Positions 35,344-43,154 of a stretch of 43,154 bases of DNA are shown piece after piece. The position numbers and the translations under genes are program-made. The notes beneath the pieces were generated by a model. It was given only the letters and a program-made list of their open reading frames with translations. It was not told where the DNA came from and made no database searches. The number at the start of each line of letters is the position of its first letter. Position 1 is the stretch's first letter. This DNA is from Gemelliphila palaticanis (GTDB lineage: Bacteria > Bacillota > Bacilli > Staphylococcales > Gemellaceae): assembly GCA_013415235.1 (NCBI GenBank), contig JACBYF010000013.1, forward strand, positions 1 to 43,154, in the 5' to 3' direction.

Positions 35344-37152
35344 TTATCCTTGATTCGGTTTATCTGCATTTAATTCTAATTCGTGTAGATATAGTTGATT
35401 TTTCATAGCTTTTGTTAAGTCGTAAGATTTAACACGGCTATTCACCCAAACTAAACCTACTTTCCAACTAAATGGTAACCACGCTTTTGATTCAGCAAAG
35501 TGTTTATCAAATTCTTGATACGCTTCTTTGAATTTAGCATCATCAAACATTTCTGAAGATGCAAATTTTTCTAGATCTGCTTTTAACGTATCATTAGTAT
35601 ATCTTTGTAAGTTTAGTTGTGATTTAGATCCTATCATCTCTGTTGGATCTGGATTAGTACCTAATACCCAAGCTCCTTGGAAAATATCTATATTAGGATC
35701 ATCTGACTGAACTGCTTGAGACCATTCTTTTGGTGCCATTAATTTATCATTTACAAGTTTAACATCTAAACCTACATCTTTCCAAGACTTAACAAAATTT
35801 TCTGCTAGAGCCTGATCAAATGATTGACCTACATTACGAATAGCAAAGTTAAAAGTAACTTTTTCACCTTTAGCATTTTCACGCAGTTTATCATTATCTG
35901 TATCTTTCCATCCTGCTTCATCAAGAAGTTGCATAGCTCTTTCTTTATCATATTTTATAGATGGATTTTCTTTATTGTATAAAAATTCAAATACTGGTGG
36001 ATAAAATCCTGATCCTGTAGGAGTAAATCTTAAACCTTTGTAGATTTTTTCATTAATTTGATCCCAGTTAACAGCTAATCCAAATGCTTCACGTACTTTT
36101 ACATCTGCTGCTTTAGCATTAGGATCTACTACAACTTCACCTTTTTCTTTATCAAATTTACCTAGTTTAAATCCTACATAAGACAAGTAGAATGATGGTG
36201 CTCCTAAATAAGTACCATTTTTAAGTTCTGATGTGTTTTCGTATATTTCTGCTGAAATATCTCCTAACATATCCACTTCCCCTGCTTTGATTACGTTACT
36301 TGCTTGAGCTAAAGTAACACGTTTAATTTCTACAGATTTTATTTTAACTTTATCTTTTTGATAATAATGCTCATTAGGTTTTAGTAGAACACTTTCTCCT
36401 TCAACATATTTATCTATAATATATGGACCGTAAGATAAAGGTTTTGTATTTAATTCTGCTTCTGCAAATTTAGTAAAGTCTTTTGAAGCTTCTGCTACTT
36501 GTTTAGCGTTTAATATGTTAGCTATAAATCCACTACCAAATACTAAAGCTGGTTTAATTTCTTTATATTGAATTTCTAAAGTTTTATCATCAATTTCTTT
36601 TAGTCCCGAAATTTTGTCTGCAGTACCTTCATGATACTCTTTCATACCTTCAATTAATTCATAAGCATCATCATAGCGTACATTTTCTGTATAATCTTTG
36701 TTCCCCATCAATTCATAAGTAGCTGCTATATCTCTTGAAGTAACAGGCTCTCCATTGCTCCAAGTTAAATCTTTGTGTATTGTTAAAGTTACTTTTTTAG
36801 CATCTCTATCCAATTTAAATCTTACAGCCGTATTTTCATCACCTTCAACAATTCTATAAGCAGAATCTTGTTCAAAGGTTTTTCCAGTCATAATACTTAC
36901 CACATCATAATCTGAAGATTCAAGGTAAAATACTGGATTCCACATACCTGTAAGAGCTGCATCACTTAAAATACCATATTTGAATGTAGATTCTACAGTA
37001 TTTCCACCATTATCAACTGTTGTCTTAAACTGATGAGCTGGTTTAGACGTACTAGATGATGAGCTAGTTGATCCCCCTGATGAGCATCCAGCCAGCACTA
37101 AAGATAGCGCCATCGCAGAACTAAAAACTTTTAAAAATTTATTTTTTTTCAT
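35344..37152 (-). CDS. oppA: Oligopeptide-binding lipoprotein OppA (copy 1)
   Basis: A 602-residue lipoprotein with the same architecture as copy 2: lipobox LAGC, Ser-rich spacer, SBP_bac_5 domain with SNGEPVTSRDIAATYELMGN and YEFDKHFAESKAWLPFSWK-like sequence. It lies after oppC and has its own consensus promoter. The copies differ mostly in residues scattered along the domain, and also in the N-terminal spacer, so peptide preference may differ. Confidence 0.94.
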   Translation of the reverse strand: MKKNKFLKVFSSAMALSLVLAGCSSGGSTSSSSSTSKPAHQFKTTVDNGGNTVESTFKYGILSDAALTGMWNPVFYLESSDYDVVSIMTGKTFEQDSAYRIVEGDENTAVRFKLDRDAKKVTLTIHKDLTWSNGEPVTSRDIAATYELMGNKDYTENVRYDDAYELIEGMKEYHEGTADKISGLKEIDDKTLEIQYKEIKPALVFGSGFIANILNAKQVAEASKDFTKFAEAELNTKPLSYGPYIIDKYVEGESVLLKPNEHYYQKDKVKIKSVEIKRVTLAQASNVIKAGEVDMLGDISAEIYENTSELKNGTYLGAPSFYLSYVGFKLGKFDKEKGEVVVDPNAKAADVKVREAFGLAVNWDQINEKIYKGLRFTPTGSGFYPPVFEFLYNKENPSIKYDKERAMQLLDEAGWKDTDNDKLRENAKGEKVTFNFAIRNVGQSFDQALAENFVKSWKDVGLDVKLVNDKLMAPKEWSQAVQSDDPNIDIFQGAWVLGTNPDPTEMIGSKSQLNLQRYTNDTLKADLEKFASSEMFDDAKFKEAYQEFDKHFAESKAWLPFSWKVGLVWVNSRVKSYDLTKAMKNQLYLHELELNADKPNQG

Positions 37153-37226
37153 TTTTTCTCCCCCTAAAAAATATTATTATATTATTATTAAATTTTTAAA
37201 ATTAATTTATATTTGTTATCGTTTAC

Positions 37227-37255
37227 ATTATAGCACTTAAGATTTATATTGTCAA
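37227..37255 (-). promoter_or_regulatory. Consensus promoter of oppA copy 1
   Basis: TTGACA (37250-37255), 17 bp and TATAAT (37227-37232) on the minus strand match the consensus perfectly, so this binding protein is expected to be made at high level, well above the importer subunits. Confidence 0.9.
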
Positions 37256-37389
37256 TATAAGCGTTTAAGAGTATATAATTATTAATTTAAATTTTTATTT
37301 TTCAGAAATAAATAATTATTATTTTGAATTTTTTAATATAAAATCTACTTTTATTGTATTTTTCTTAAATTTATGAGAAGAAAACAAAA

Positions 37390-37430
37390 AAGTTCGACTT
37401 ATCGCTTTATTTAACTGATAAGTCGAACTT
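37390..37430 (-). terminator. Terminator after oppC
   Basis: AAGTTCGACTTATC and GATAAGTCGAACTT pair perfectly over 14 bp with a 13-nt loop and a T-run on the minus strand. It separates the permease/ATPase operon from oppA. Confidence 0.88.
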
Positions 37431-37439
37431 GAATTTATT

Positions 37440-38345
37440 TTATAATCTTTGACGAGCATCTAACGCACGACGTAATGCTTGCCCAATATAATTTATACTA
37501 AGTGCTAAAATTAATATTACTAAAGCAGCAGGTCCCCAAATATACATTTTATTTACAAGGATATCTGCATCTTTTGCATAAGATAATAGAGTTCCTATAC
37601 TTGCTGTTCCTACTGGAAGACCAAAACCTAAGAATGATAAAGCTACTTCTAATCCCATATTAGCTACGAACAATAGTGTTGCTTCTACTATTATTATTGA
37701 TCCAATATTAGGAAGTATACCTTTTAACATAATTGTTAAATCTTTTGTTCCCATTGTTTTAGAAGCAAGAACATAATCACGTCTTGATTCTGATAAAGCC
37801 TTACTACGAACTAACCTAGTTGGCCCCATCCAAGCAAATGCCGATAGCATAAATATAAAACTTACTATTCCATAATCTTTTTTTACACTAACAAAGACTA
37901 TAATAATCATTAAGTATGGTAAAACAACTAGGAAGTCTATAAATCTCATTGCTATATTATCTACTATACCACCATAGTAAGATATTACTAATCCTACTAA
38001 CGTACCTACACAAATAGTTATAGTAGTAACACATAATGAAACTATAAGAGAATTCATAGTTCCCATCATAAGTAAACCAAAAACTGATTTACCTCCAGAC
38101 TCAGTTCCTAATAAATAACCATCTTCCCCAGGAAGTAAAAATCTATTTAATATATCTACATCTTGATAGCTAGCATGCAAATCAGTAACTCTTATATAAA
38201 TATTAAAAAGAATTACAAACGAAATTAAAGATACTAGTATTATAAGAGAAGTTAATGCTATTTTATCCTTTTTAAACTCACGTGATACAACAGACCATGT
38301 AGAAGGATATGAATTATTTATTTTTTCTTTTGTATTATTTGACAT
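37440..38345 (-). CDS. oppC: Oligopeptide ABC importer permease OppC
   Basis: A 301-residue inner membrane permease with about six segments. The BPD_transp_1 signature (EAA motif) is in MGTKDLTIMLKGILPN. It pairs with OppB to form the transmembrane channel. It starts 11 bp after oppB's stop and ends with the operon terminator. Confidence 0.94.
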   Translation of the reverse strand: MSNNTKEKINNSYPSTWSVVSREFKKDKIALTSLIILVSLISFVILFNIYIRVTDLHASYQDVDILNRFLLPGEDGYLLGTESGGKSVFGLLMMGTMNSLIVSLCVTTITICVGTLVGLVISYYGGIVDNIAMRFIDFLVVLPYLMIIIVFVSVKKDYGIVSFIFMLSAFAWMGPTRLVRSKALSESRRDYVLASKTMGTKDLTIMLKGILPNIGSIIIVEATLLFVANMGLEVALSFLGFGLPVGTASIGTLLSYAKDADILVNKMYIWGPAALVILILALSINYIGQALRRALDARQRL

Positions 38346-38356
38346 TTTTAATCCTC

Positions 38357-39322
38357 CTAATCTAATTTAATACGTGGGTCTACTATTGCCATAATTATAT
38401 CTGACAACGCACTACCTACTAAAGTTAAAAATCCTGAGAATAACATTAGCGTTGTAACAACACTGTAGTCCCTATTATTAATAGATGAAATGAATAGTTC
38501 ACCCATACCTGGATATCCAAATATTGTTTCAACAAAAATTCCACCTGCAAAAAGTCCAGTTATAGTAAAACCAAAGAATGCTGCTATAGGTAAAATTGAG
38601 TTTCTAAAAATATGACCTGAATAAACCTTATTTATAGGAACACCTTTACTACGAGCTGTTCTTACATAATCACTTTGTTTAGCTTCAATAACCTCATTAC
38701 GTAAGTACTGAATAGTACCAACAGTTCCTAATAAAGCCATAGTTATTGCCGGTAATAATAAATGATGGAATTTACTTAAGTAATATGCAAATGTCCCATT
38801 ATTAACATTAATATCTACAGATCCACTAGTTGGGAATAATCCTAATTGGAAACCGAATACTAAAATCATAACTAAGTATAAAACAAAGTTAGGAACTGAT
38901 ATAGCTACAAAGTTATATAAATTTATAGCTCTATCTAATTTACCATTATTATATCTACCTGCAAGCATACCTAAAGGTATAGCTATTGAATAAGTTAATA
39001 TCGCTGTTAAAAGAGATAAGTTAAATGTATTGAAAATTCTTTCTCCAATTAGAGTATTAACAGACTTACCACTAACGTAACTAAGCCCAAAATCTCCTCT
39101 AACAAAATCTTTTAGCCAATTAAAATATTGTTGATACCACGGATCATAAAAACCTTTTGCACGACGAATATTTTCTATTTGCTCTTGAGATATTTTAGGA
39201 TTTTCTGCAAGTCCACTAAATGGATCTCCAGGCATAGCTTTAGCCATTAAGAAAACTAAAATACTAAGAATAAATAATTGAGGAATCATAACTATTACAC
39301 GTTTTAATACTACTTTCCACAT
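38357..39322 (-). CDS. oppB: Oligopeptide ABC importer permease OppB
   Basis: A 321-residue permease with the OppB N-terminal pattern MWKVVLKRVIVMIPQLFILS, about six segments, the AKAMPGDPF motif and the EAA-loop RSKGVPINKVYSGHIFRNSILP. Its start codon overlaps the oppF stop region (the last base of the ATG at 39322 abuts), indicating tight translational coupling. Confidence 0.94.
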   Translation of the reverse strand: MWKVVLKRVIVMIPQLFILSILVFLMAKAMPGDPFSGLAENPKISQEQIENIRRAKGFYDPWYQQYFNWLKDFVRGDFGLSYVSGKSVNTLIGERIFNTFNLSLLTAILTYSIAIPLGMLAGRYNNGKLDRAINLYNFVAISVPNFVLYLVMILVFGFQLGLFPTSGSVDINVNNGTFAYYLSKFHHLLLPAITMALLGTVGTIQYLRNEVIEAKQSDYVRTARSKGVPINKVYSGHIFRNSILPIAAFFGFTITGLFAGGIFVETIFGYPGMGELFISSINNRDYSVVTTLMLFSGFLTLVGSALSDIIMAIVDPRIKLD

Positions 39323-40254
39323 TATTTTTCTCCTCCTTTCATCGCAACATAGTGAGTATCTGTTAATTTTTGAAGACCATAAACTTTTCCGTCTTTATCA
39401 AAATAGTCGTTATAATGTTCTTCAAACTCTTTTTCTACTTCTTTACGAATTTTTATATTTTCTTTAGCTTTATCTACATCTGTACTAGGTATAGCAGCTA
39501 TTAAACGTTTAGTGTATATGTGTTGTGGGTTATTATAAATATCTTCTCTAGTTCCTCTTTCTACGATACGTCCGCGATACATTATATAAATATAATCACA
39601 CATATGCTTAACTACACCTAAATCATGAGATATAAATAAATAACTTATATTAAAATCTTTTTGAATTTTTTTCATGAAGTTAAGAACTTGCGCTTGAACA
39701 GAAAGGTCTAGTGCAGAAACAGGTTCATCTGCAACTATTAGACTCGGATTACACGCTATAGCACGTGCTACACCTATACGCTGTCTTTGACCCCCAGAAA
39801 ACTCAAATGGATATTTGTATAGAGCGTCTTCTCCCATACCTACTATATTTAATAATTCTAGTACTCTAGTTTTTGTTTCTTCTTCATTAAGATTATCAAA
39901 ATTGTTAATAGGCTCTGATATAATATCTATTATTCTTTTTCTAGGATTTAAACTAGACATAGCATCTTGGAATATCATTTGAACAGATTTGTTATAGTTA
40001 ATTTTTTTTCTATTAGCTTTATTAGTTATATCTTCATTATTATATGTTATGTTTCCAGAAGTAGCATTTTCTAAACCTAAAACTACTTTACCTACTGTAG
40101 TCTTACCACTACCACTTTCTCCTATTAAACCATAAGTTTTCCCTGGTTCTAAATCCAAGCTAACTCCATCTACCGCATGAACATAACTTTGAATCGTATT
40201 GAAAAAACCTCCACGAATAGGATAGTGAACTTTTAAATCTTCAATTTTTAACAT
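39322..40254 (-). CDS. oppF: Oligopeptide ABC importer ATPase OppF
   Basis: A 310-residue ABC ATPase. Walker A GESGSGKTT (45-53), the signature FSGGQRQR, Walker B LIVADEPVSALD and the switch His in FISHDLGVV are all present, as is the C-terminal oligopeptide-transporter extension. It ends one base into the oppB start region and begins at the end of oppD, so the four importer genes overlap. Confidence 0.95.
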   Translation of the reverse strand: MLKIEDLKVHYPIRGGFFNTIQSYVHAVDGVSLDLEPGKTYGLIGESGSGKTTVGKVVLGLENATSGNITYNNEDITNKANRKKINYNKSVQMIFQDAMSSLNPRKRIIDIISEPINNFDNLNEEETKTRVLELLNIVGMGEDALYKYPFEFSGGQRQRIGVARAIACNPSLIVADEPVSALDLSVQAQVLNFMKKIQKDFNISYLFISHDLGVVKHMCDYIYIMYRGRIVERGTREDIYNNPQHIYTKRLIAAIPSTDVDKAKENIKIRKEVEKEFEEHYNDYFDKDGKVYGLQKLTDTHYVAMKGGEK

Positions 40255-41249
40255 TAGTTTCCACCCTCCTCAAAATTAAAGTGTTTATAACAAGTACAAC
40301 GAACAAAGTGTCCTTCTTCTACCTCATGTAGTTCAGGATGATCTTCATGTGAATCTTCCGATAACCATGGAACACGAGCAGAAAATCTACAACCATTTCT
40401 ATCTAAATTTTTAATAGAAGGTACCATTCCTTCTATAGCATAAAGCTCATCACTTCCATCTCCATCTAACTGTGGAATACTTTTTAATAAACTTCTTGTA
40501 TATGGATGTTTTGGATTTTTAAATATTTGGCTAGCTGTTCCTAACTCTACTACTTCTCCTGCATAAAGAACAGCAACTCTATCTGCCATTTCAGCCACTA
40601 CACCTAAATCGTGAGTTATTAATATAACTCCTGCATGCATTTCATCTTGTAATTCTTTTAATAAGTCTAAAATTTGAGCTTGAATAGTAACATCAAGTGC
40701 TGTAGTAGGCTCATCTGCTATTATTATTTTAGGCTTACAAGATAAAGCCATAGCTATAACAACACGCTGACGCATACCTCCAGATAATTCATGTGGATAT
40801 TGTCTAGCACAACGTTCTGGATAAGGTATTCCTACTTGAGTTAATAATTCTATTACCCTAGCATCTCTCTCTTCTTTATTAAGCTCTGTATGATAAATAA
40901 GAGCTTCTTCTATTTGCTTTCCTATTCTTTGAAGTGGGTTTAAAGAAGATAACGGATCTTGGAAAATCATACCAATCTCTTTACTTCTTATTTTATTCAT
41001 TTCTTCTTCTGATAATTCAATTAAGTTTTTTCCATCATAAAGAACTTCTCCTGTTGATCTAGTTAAGTTCTCATTATGTAATCCCATAACAGTAGTAGCA
41101 AGAGTAGACTTACCACAACCACTTTCTCCAACTATTGCTAAAACTTCATTACTATATAAATCTAAACTAACTTTATCAACTGCATTAAAGTAATCATCTT
41201 TAATTCTAAAAGCAGTTTCTAAATTTTTTATCTCTAATAACTTTTTCAC
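40254..41249 (-). CDS. oppD: Oligopeptide ABC importer ATPase OppD
   Basis: A roughly 331-residue ABC ATPase: Walker A GESGCGKST, Q-loop with IFQDPLSSLNP, signature LSGGMRQR, Walker B IIIADEPTTALD and LITHDLGVVAEM. The C-terminal extension carries a CR...CTCYKH cysteine pattern, which in related OppD proteins binds an iron-sulfur cluster. The GTG at 41249 is preferred because AAGGAG lies 7 bases before it; a TTG at 41252 in the same frame is also possible but closer. Confidence 0.94.
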   Translation of the reverse strand: MKKLLEIKNLETAFRIKDDYFNAVDKVSLDLYSNEVLAIVGESGCGKSTLATTVMGLHNENLTRSTGEVLYDGKNLIELSEEEMNKIRSKEIGMIFQDPLSSLNPLQRIGKQIEEALIYHTELNKEERDARVIELLTQVGIPYPERCARQYPHELSGGMRQRVVIAMALSCKPKIIIADEPTTALDVTIQAQILDLLKELQDEMHAGVILITHDLGVVAEMADRVAVLYAGEVVELGTASQIFKNPKHPYTRSLLKSIPQLDGDGSDELYAIEGMVPSIKNLDRNGCRFSARVPWLSEDSHEDHPELHEVEEGHFVRCTCYKHFNFEEGGN

Positions 41250-41322
41250 CAAATAACTCCTTTCTGAGTTTTATTAATTAAATCAAATACAAATTAATTT
41301 TAAAATTTTACATAATATATAT

Positions 41323-41328
41323 ATTATA
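41323..41328 (-). promoter_or_regulatory. -10 box of the oppDFBC operon
   Basis: TATAAT on the minus strand, about 74 bases before oppD. The nearest -35-like hexamer (TTGCAA) is 15 bp away, shorter than usual. Confidence 0.4.
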
Positions 41329-41420
41329 AGATTTCTCCATAAATTGCAATAGAAAATTTTTCAATTATAGAAAAAAAAATAAATTTTCTGATTATTTAGT
41401 TCAAATATCTAAATTCTGAA

Positions 41421-42203
41421 CTATAAATTTACCAAATCAGTCTGAATATCAGGATCGGTATCTAAAATATTAATATCTTTTTCTAAATCAAAACCATTTT
41501 GCTCCAAAATATTATTTGTTGTCATCCTAGCTAATTGTTTAGTATTATTTTCTTTACTAAGGTGAGCTAGATAAATGTATTTTGTTTTGTCTCCTATGAT
41601 CTTTGGTAAATAGTTTGCTGCATCATTGTTAGAAAGATGCCCTAAATCTGATAAAATTCTTTGTTTAGTTTTCCACGGATAAGAGCAACTCAAAAGAATA
41701 TTTTCTTCGTGGTTACTTTCATAAACTAGAGCGTTAGAATTTTTTATATAATCTGCCATTTTTTCTGAAATATAACCAGTATCAGTTAGAATACTAATTT
41801 TTTTATCCCCATCTTCAAATGTATAAAACTGAGGATTGGCTGCATCATGACTAACACCAAAACTTCTTATTTCTAAATCATCGATTGTAATTAGAGTTTC
41901 TTTTTCAAAATGAAATTTTAAGTCTGTATCTATTTTTCCTAAATTCATATTTTCCCAAGTAAGTTTATTAGCATAAATAGGTATTTTGTATTTTCTTGAT
42001 AAAACACCTACTCCTTTAATATGGTCTATATGCTCATGAGTTACTAATATAGCATCTATTTCATCGACATTTACATTTATATTTTTTAAATTTTCTTCTA
42101 CTTTTTTCCCTGTAACTCCTGCATCTACAAGAATTTTTTTATTTTTATTTTCTATATATATACTATTACCAGTGCTTCCACTAGCCAATACTGATATTTT
42201 CAA
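41421..42203 (-). CDS. yycJ: YycJ/WalJ family metallo-beta-lactamase-fold hydrolase
   Basis: A 260-residue MBL-fold protein with the metal-binding HEHIDH motif in VTHEHIDHIKG, plus GVSHDA and later HLSKEN. The start MKISVLASGSTGNS is the YycJ hallmark. Homologues are thought to be 5'-3' exonucleases acting with the WalKR/DNA processes. In many Firmicutes yycJ follows walRK; those genes are not in this window. Confidence 0.9.
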   Translation of the reverse strand: MKISVLASGSTGNSIYIENKNKKILVDAGVTGKKVEENLKNINVNVDEIDAILVTHEHIDHIKGVGVLSRKYKIPIYANKLTWENMNLGKIDTDLKFHFEKETLITIDDLEIRSFGVSHDAANPQFYTFEDGDKKISILTDTGYISEKMADYIKNSNALVYESNHEENILLSCSYPWKTKQRILSDLGHLSNNDAANYLPKIIGDKTKYIYLAHLSKENNTKQLARMTTNNILEQNGFDLEKDINILDTDPDIQTDLVNL

Positions 42204-42260
42204 AATTTATCTCCTTAAATTTTATTAAATATAATAATTTTTAATAATAAAATACTTAAA

Positions 42261-42503
42261 CTATTGTTTTTTATATACTTTGAAAGTTAAAAACATAGTT
42301 ATAATAAATCTTATTGTATTGGAAGCTATTTTTAATGTTTCATTATAGCTAAAATAATCTGAGTATAAAGTTATCAAATGAACAATTACTAATATAATAG
42401 AAAGAATCTTCATATAATTTTGTCTTTTTTGCTTGTAGACATTAAAAACTATAATTGCTATAACTAAAGATAATAATATGTCTAAAAATAAATTAGTCGG
42501 CAT
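42261..42503 (-). CDS. Small membrane protein of unknown function
   Basis: An 80-residue protein with about three hydrophobic segments (about 5-22, 32-50 and 62-76) and a basic C-terminus (VYKKQ). No family recognised. It lies 57 bp upstream of yycJ on the same strand. Confidence 0.55.
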   Translation of the reverse strand: MPTNLFLDILLSLVIAIIVFNVYKQKRQNYMKILSIILVIVHLITLYSDYFSYNETLKIASNTIRFIITMFLTFKVYKKQ

Positions 42504-42799
42504 AATTTCTCCTCTTTATTTTAATATATATATTGATTTTACAACATAAAAAAATTTTTTAAAAATAATCAAGCTACTATCAATAGTGATTTTTTATTAT
42601 TATTGTCAAATTAATGTAATTAATTTCTAAATATCTATTTTAAATAATTATTATTTATGAATTTTTAGTTTCCATTTATATATTAAATGTATTATAATAT
42701 TATTTTAAATAGTAATGATATAAAATATAGATAAATCTATAAATAATATTAAATATATCAAACATACAATATTAAAATTATAAAAGAAAGGTTAAAATA
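42504..42799. other. AT-rich spacer between divergent small genes
   Basis: This 296-bp spacer lies between the 80-residue gene (minus) and the 55-residue gene (plus). It holds a TATAAT at 42693-42698 that could serve the plus-strand gene, and an AATCA..TGATT inverted repeat near 42568-42592 followed by a T-run. Nothing else is recognised. Confidence 0.4.
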
Positions 42800-42967
42800 A
42801 TGGAATATAAAAAATTACAATTAGAGACTATTTTATTCAATAGTGAAGACATTATTGCTACTAGTGGAGATACATCTGATTCTCCTTTACAGCCAGCTCA
42901 ACCACAACCGCAGCCTCAACCACAACCAGGTACACAAGATGGACAAGACAATAAGTTCAATGATTAA
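42800..42967 (+). CDS. Small Pro/Gln-rich peptide of unknown function
   Basis: A 55-residue open frame, MEYKKLQLETILFNSEDIIA to QDNKFND, preceded by AGAAAGG 11 bases upstream and followed by a terminator at 43024. The N-terminal part LETILFNSEDIIATSG has the pattern E-D-(V/I)-I-x-(T/S)-S seen in many short proteins of unknown function from Firmicutes. The C-terminal half is PxPQ repeats ending Asp/Asn-rich. There is no signal peptide or membrane segment. A proven function is lacking. Confidence 0.6.
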   Translation: MEYKKLQLETILFNSEDIIATSGDTSDSPLQPAQPQPQPQPQPGTQDGQDNKFND

Positions 42968-43023
42968 ATAGAATATAATAAATAATTTTTTATAATTTTA
43001 TCTATTATAAAAATTATAATTTT

Positions 43024-43052
43024 AAGAGGCGACATAAGTCGTCTCTTTTTTA
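43024..43052 (+). terminator. Terminator after the Pro/Gln-rich peptide gene
   Basis: AAGAGGCGAC and GTCGTCTCTT pair over 10 bp (one G-U) with an ATAA loop and a T-run. Confidence 0.88.
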
Positions 43053-43154
43053 TTATACTTTATTAGATAAATCATAATTACTTTAGTTTAGATATTTAAT
43101 AACTTGGAATATTCTCTATTATAAAAAATATAACTTACTTTTATATTACAAATA

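Noticed and set aside
1..43154. CRISPR array, rRNA or tRNA genes
   Set aside because: No regularly spaced repeats, rRNA sequence or tRNA cloverleaf pattern was recognised on reading; a tRNA search was not possible here.

Overview
The window is AT-rich (roughly 30% GC by eye) DNA from a low-GC Gram-positive bacterium of the class Bacilli. The pointers are a T-box-controlled ileS next to a sepF/ylmG/ylmH division cluster, a mevalonate-pathway cluster (thiolase, HMG-CoA synthase, class II HMG-CoA reductase), an oppDFBCA oligopeptide importer, a fructose PTS operon, YycJ and a competence-type sigma factor. The mix fits a Gemella-like member of the Staphylococcales; that is an inference from gene content and base composition, not a proof.

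Layout. 1-390: 3' end and right terminal repeat of an ISL3-type insertion sequence cut by the window edge. About 490-633: a rod-shaped structured RNA candidate on the + strand, resembling 6S RNA in outline. 792-7402 (minus strand): guaA, ileS with its T-box leader, a small unknown gene, ylmH, ylmG (YggT) and sepF. 7579-8253 (+): cutC. 8317-15925 (minus): a complete D-proline reductase operon, prdC-prdA-small protein-prdB-prdD-prdE-prdF-permease. 16393-20187 (+): the mevalonate genes atoB/mvaS/mvaA. 20284-23890 (minus): fruR-fruK-fruA. 24038-32975 (minus): a VanY-type carboxypeptidase, a YeiH-type exporter, a luciferase-like flavoenzyme, a Gate-domain membrane protein, a DeoR regulator, a YebC/YeeN protein, a sigma-factor/low-complexity-protein pair, an EamA permease and a holin-like protein. 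33107-41249 (minus): oppD-F-B-C and two paralogous oppA genes. 41421-42503 (minus): yycJ and a small membrane protein. 42800-42967 (+): a small Pro/Gln-rich peptide gene.

The centrepiece is the proline reductase operon. Two of its genes, prdB and prdC, are each interrupted by one in-frame TGA. In both cases the reading frame continues with conserved family sequence and the TGA sits in a Cys/Sec redox pair (Sec-x-x-Cys in PrdB, Cys-x-x-Sec in PrdC), so both are best read as selenoproteins. A 6-bp hairpin with a GGU loop lies 29-31 nt after the prdC TGA, where a bacterial SECIS loop should be. PrdA is the pyruvoyl pro-protein. PrdD and PrdE look like its two halves, split exactly where PrdA would cleave itself. 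PrdF makes D-proline from L-proline, PrdA/PrdB reduce it to 5-aminovalerate, and PrdC passes electrons to them; a TSUP permease ends the operon. Stickland-type selenoenzyme metabolism is typical of Clostridia, so finding it beside mevalonate genes in a Bacilli-like chromosome is notable and may reflect horizontal transfer. The oligopeptide importer could supply proline-containing peptides to it.
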